From Anaerostipes rhamnosivorans (GTDB taxonomy: Bacteria > Bacillota > Clostridia > Lachnospirales > Lachnospiraceae): DNA of 64,000 nt. A program made the translations under genes and the position numbers. The stretch spans positions 3,341,001 to 3,405,000 of the forward strand of contig NZ_CP040058.1 of the NCBI RefSeq assembly GCF_005280655.1, given 5' to 3'. Below, piece by piece: positions 63,277 through 64,000 of this stretch. Below the pieces are notes generated by a model. The model made no database searches. It was not told the DNA's origin and worked only from the letters and a program-made list of their open reading frames with translations. Within the stretch, counting starts at the first letter, position 1. Each line of letters begins with the position of its first letter.

Positions 63277-64000
63277 CTACCAGCTTCCGCCGCCTCCGCC
63301 GCCGAAGCCGCCCCCGGAGAATCCGCCCCCTCCAAAGGAGCCGCCTCCAAATCCACCTCCGCCTCCAGACGATGGCTTCGGAGGTTCCGGGACAGACAGA
63401 GTGCTTGCTGCCTGTGCCATGTTACCCATGAGACAGCGGTTAAAGATGTAATAATCAAAAAATGTGAACTGACGGTCTGTCACATACCAATCCGGCGCAG
63501 CCAGTCCGAGATCCTTCAGCTTCTCCGCAAACACATCAGAGAGCCCGAAAACATAAGCATACGGCATGATGTGGTAAAACAGCTGAGGCTGGTCTTCTGC
63601 TAGTGCTTTCATCCTGTCCAGCTCCGCTGTCTCGATAAAATCACGGAGCCCGGCCAAGTGTCCCATCCATTCAATACACTGGTGTGTCCTCTTTTTCATA
63701 AATCCTGTCATCAGGATCATACCTGCAGTCATAACCAGCACGGCGGCTAAAACCCAGATATAATTGAATATCTCATCATTCCTTACACGGACAACATAGC
63801 TTCCGGTATAAGCTGCCGCAGAAAGAAAACTTGCCGCCAGAGCCCAGAATACCCACAGCTTTCTGCTCTCCCTGCTTCTGGCATACCAGCCGTCCACCGC
63901 TGTGGTAAACAAGAGCATTCCGCCTAATACAAGGATCCACAATACGATCTCAACGATCATTCTTGGGATACCCGTATAAGAATAAACACTTGAGACAAGC
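63277..64000 (-). CDS. DUF2207-like membrane protein, C-terminal part (runs off the window)
   Basis: At least 240 codons. An ATG at 63960 is available, but the frame stays open to the window edge without a ribosome site there, so this is most likely the C-terminal part of a longer protein of the DUF2207 type. Membrane helices lie at about residues 2-20, 36-56 and 65-87 counted from that ATG. A soluble segment with FYHIMPYAYVFGLSD follows, as in DUF2207. The last 35 residues are nearly pure Gly with Ser and Phe (SSGGGGGFGGGSFGGGG), the typical tail. Function unknown. Confidence 0.75.
   Translation of the reverse strand, partial: LVSSVYSYTGIPRMIVEIVLWILVLGGMLLFTTAVDGWYARSRESRKLWVFWALAASFLSAAAYTGSYVVRVRNDEIFNYIWVLAAVLVMTAGMILMTGFMKKRTHQCIEWMGHLAGLRDFIETAELDRMKALAEDQPQLFYHIMPYAYVFGLSDVFAEKLKDLGLAAPDWYVTDRQFTFFDYYIFNRCLMGNMAQAASTLSVPEPPKPSSGGGGGFGGGSFGGGGFSGGGFGGGGGGSW

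Overview
The window comes from a low-to-mid GC, Gram-positive, spore-forming-lineage anaerobe of the Clostridia, most likely a gut Lachnospiraceae. Supporting signs are a monoderm Tad/Flp pilus locus without a secretin, a BofA-type protein, DUF1002 and DUF5702 proteins, many PTS systems of rare classes, AGGAGG ribosome binding sites and U-tract terminators. The genus cannot be fixed from the sequence alone. Nearly everything is on the minus strand.

Layout. 1-770: no protein gene; a perfect sigma-A promoter and a strong terminator on the minus strand bracket a structured stretch of about 420 nt (candidate ncRNA), followed by a Pho-box-like array. 772-3365: recR, ebfC/ybaB, dnaX. 3532-5107: orphan kinase-like ATPase and a rhomboid protease, overlapping tail to tail. 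5149-13814: a complete Tad pilus operon, including a 53-residue Flp pilin. 13852-18219: ascorbate-type PTS operon whose enzyme gene is a TrpA homologue. 18420-23204: BofA, DUF1002, YfhO and a GT2 glycosyltransferase. 23408-24742: gdhA, followed by a HEARO-like RNA element. 25320-28367: polar amino acid ABC transporter with an added MetQ-type lipoprotein. 28418-30285: mutY, comF.

30432-37507: a nine-gene glucitol-family PTS operon under a SorC regulator. It encodes a SAF-domain NAD(P) oxidoreductase, class II aldolase, YjbQ protein and archaeal-type triosephosphate isomerase homologue. A second SorC regulator with a transaldolase-like enzyme (59612-61250) shares an identical 10-bp operator half-site, so the two loci may be co-regulated. 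37941-45511: a mannose-family PTS with a fused IIC-IID protein, alanine dehydrogenase, a class III aminotransferase, an SCP2-like protein and two DeoR regulators. A second HEARO-like element lies inside this locus.

45837-50199: an unknown membrane protein and a large surface protein interrupted at a G12 tract, probably phase-variable and currently out of frame. 50352-64000: recD2, mreB, an RlmI-like methyltransferase, glgX, a polysaccharide deacetylase, an HD-GYP response regulator, the transaldolase locus, a YxeA-like protein, a DUF815 AAA ATPase and the C-terminal part of a glycine-rich DUF2207-like membrane protein that runs off the window.

The strongest candidates for something undescribed are the ncRNA at 45-466, the two HEARO-like elements, the phase-variable surface protein, the SorC/glucitol-PTS pathway, the TrpA homologue in the ascorbate-type PTS operon, and two matching 11-bp direct-repeat arrays. 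No tRNA, rRNA, CRISPR array or transposase gene was seen.
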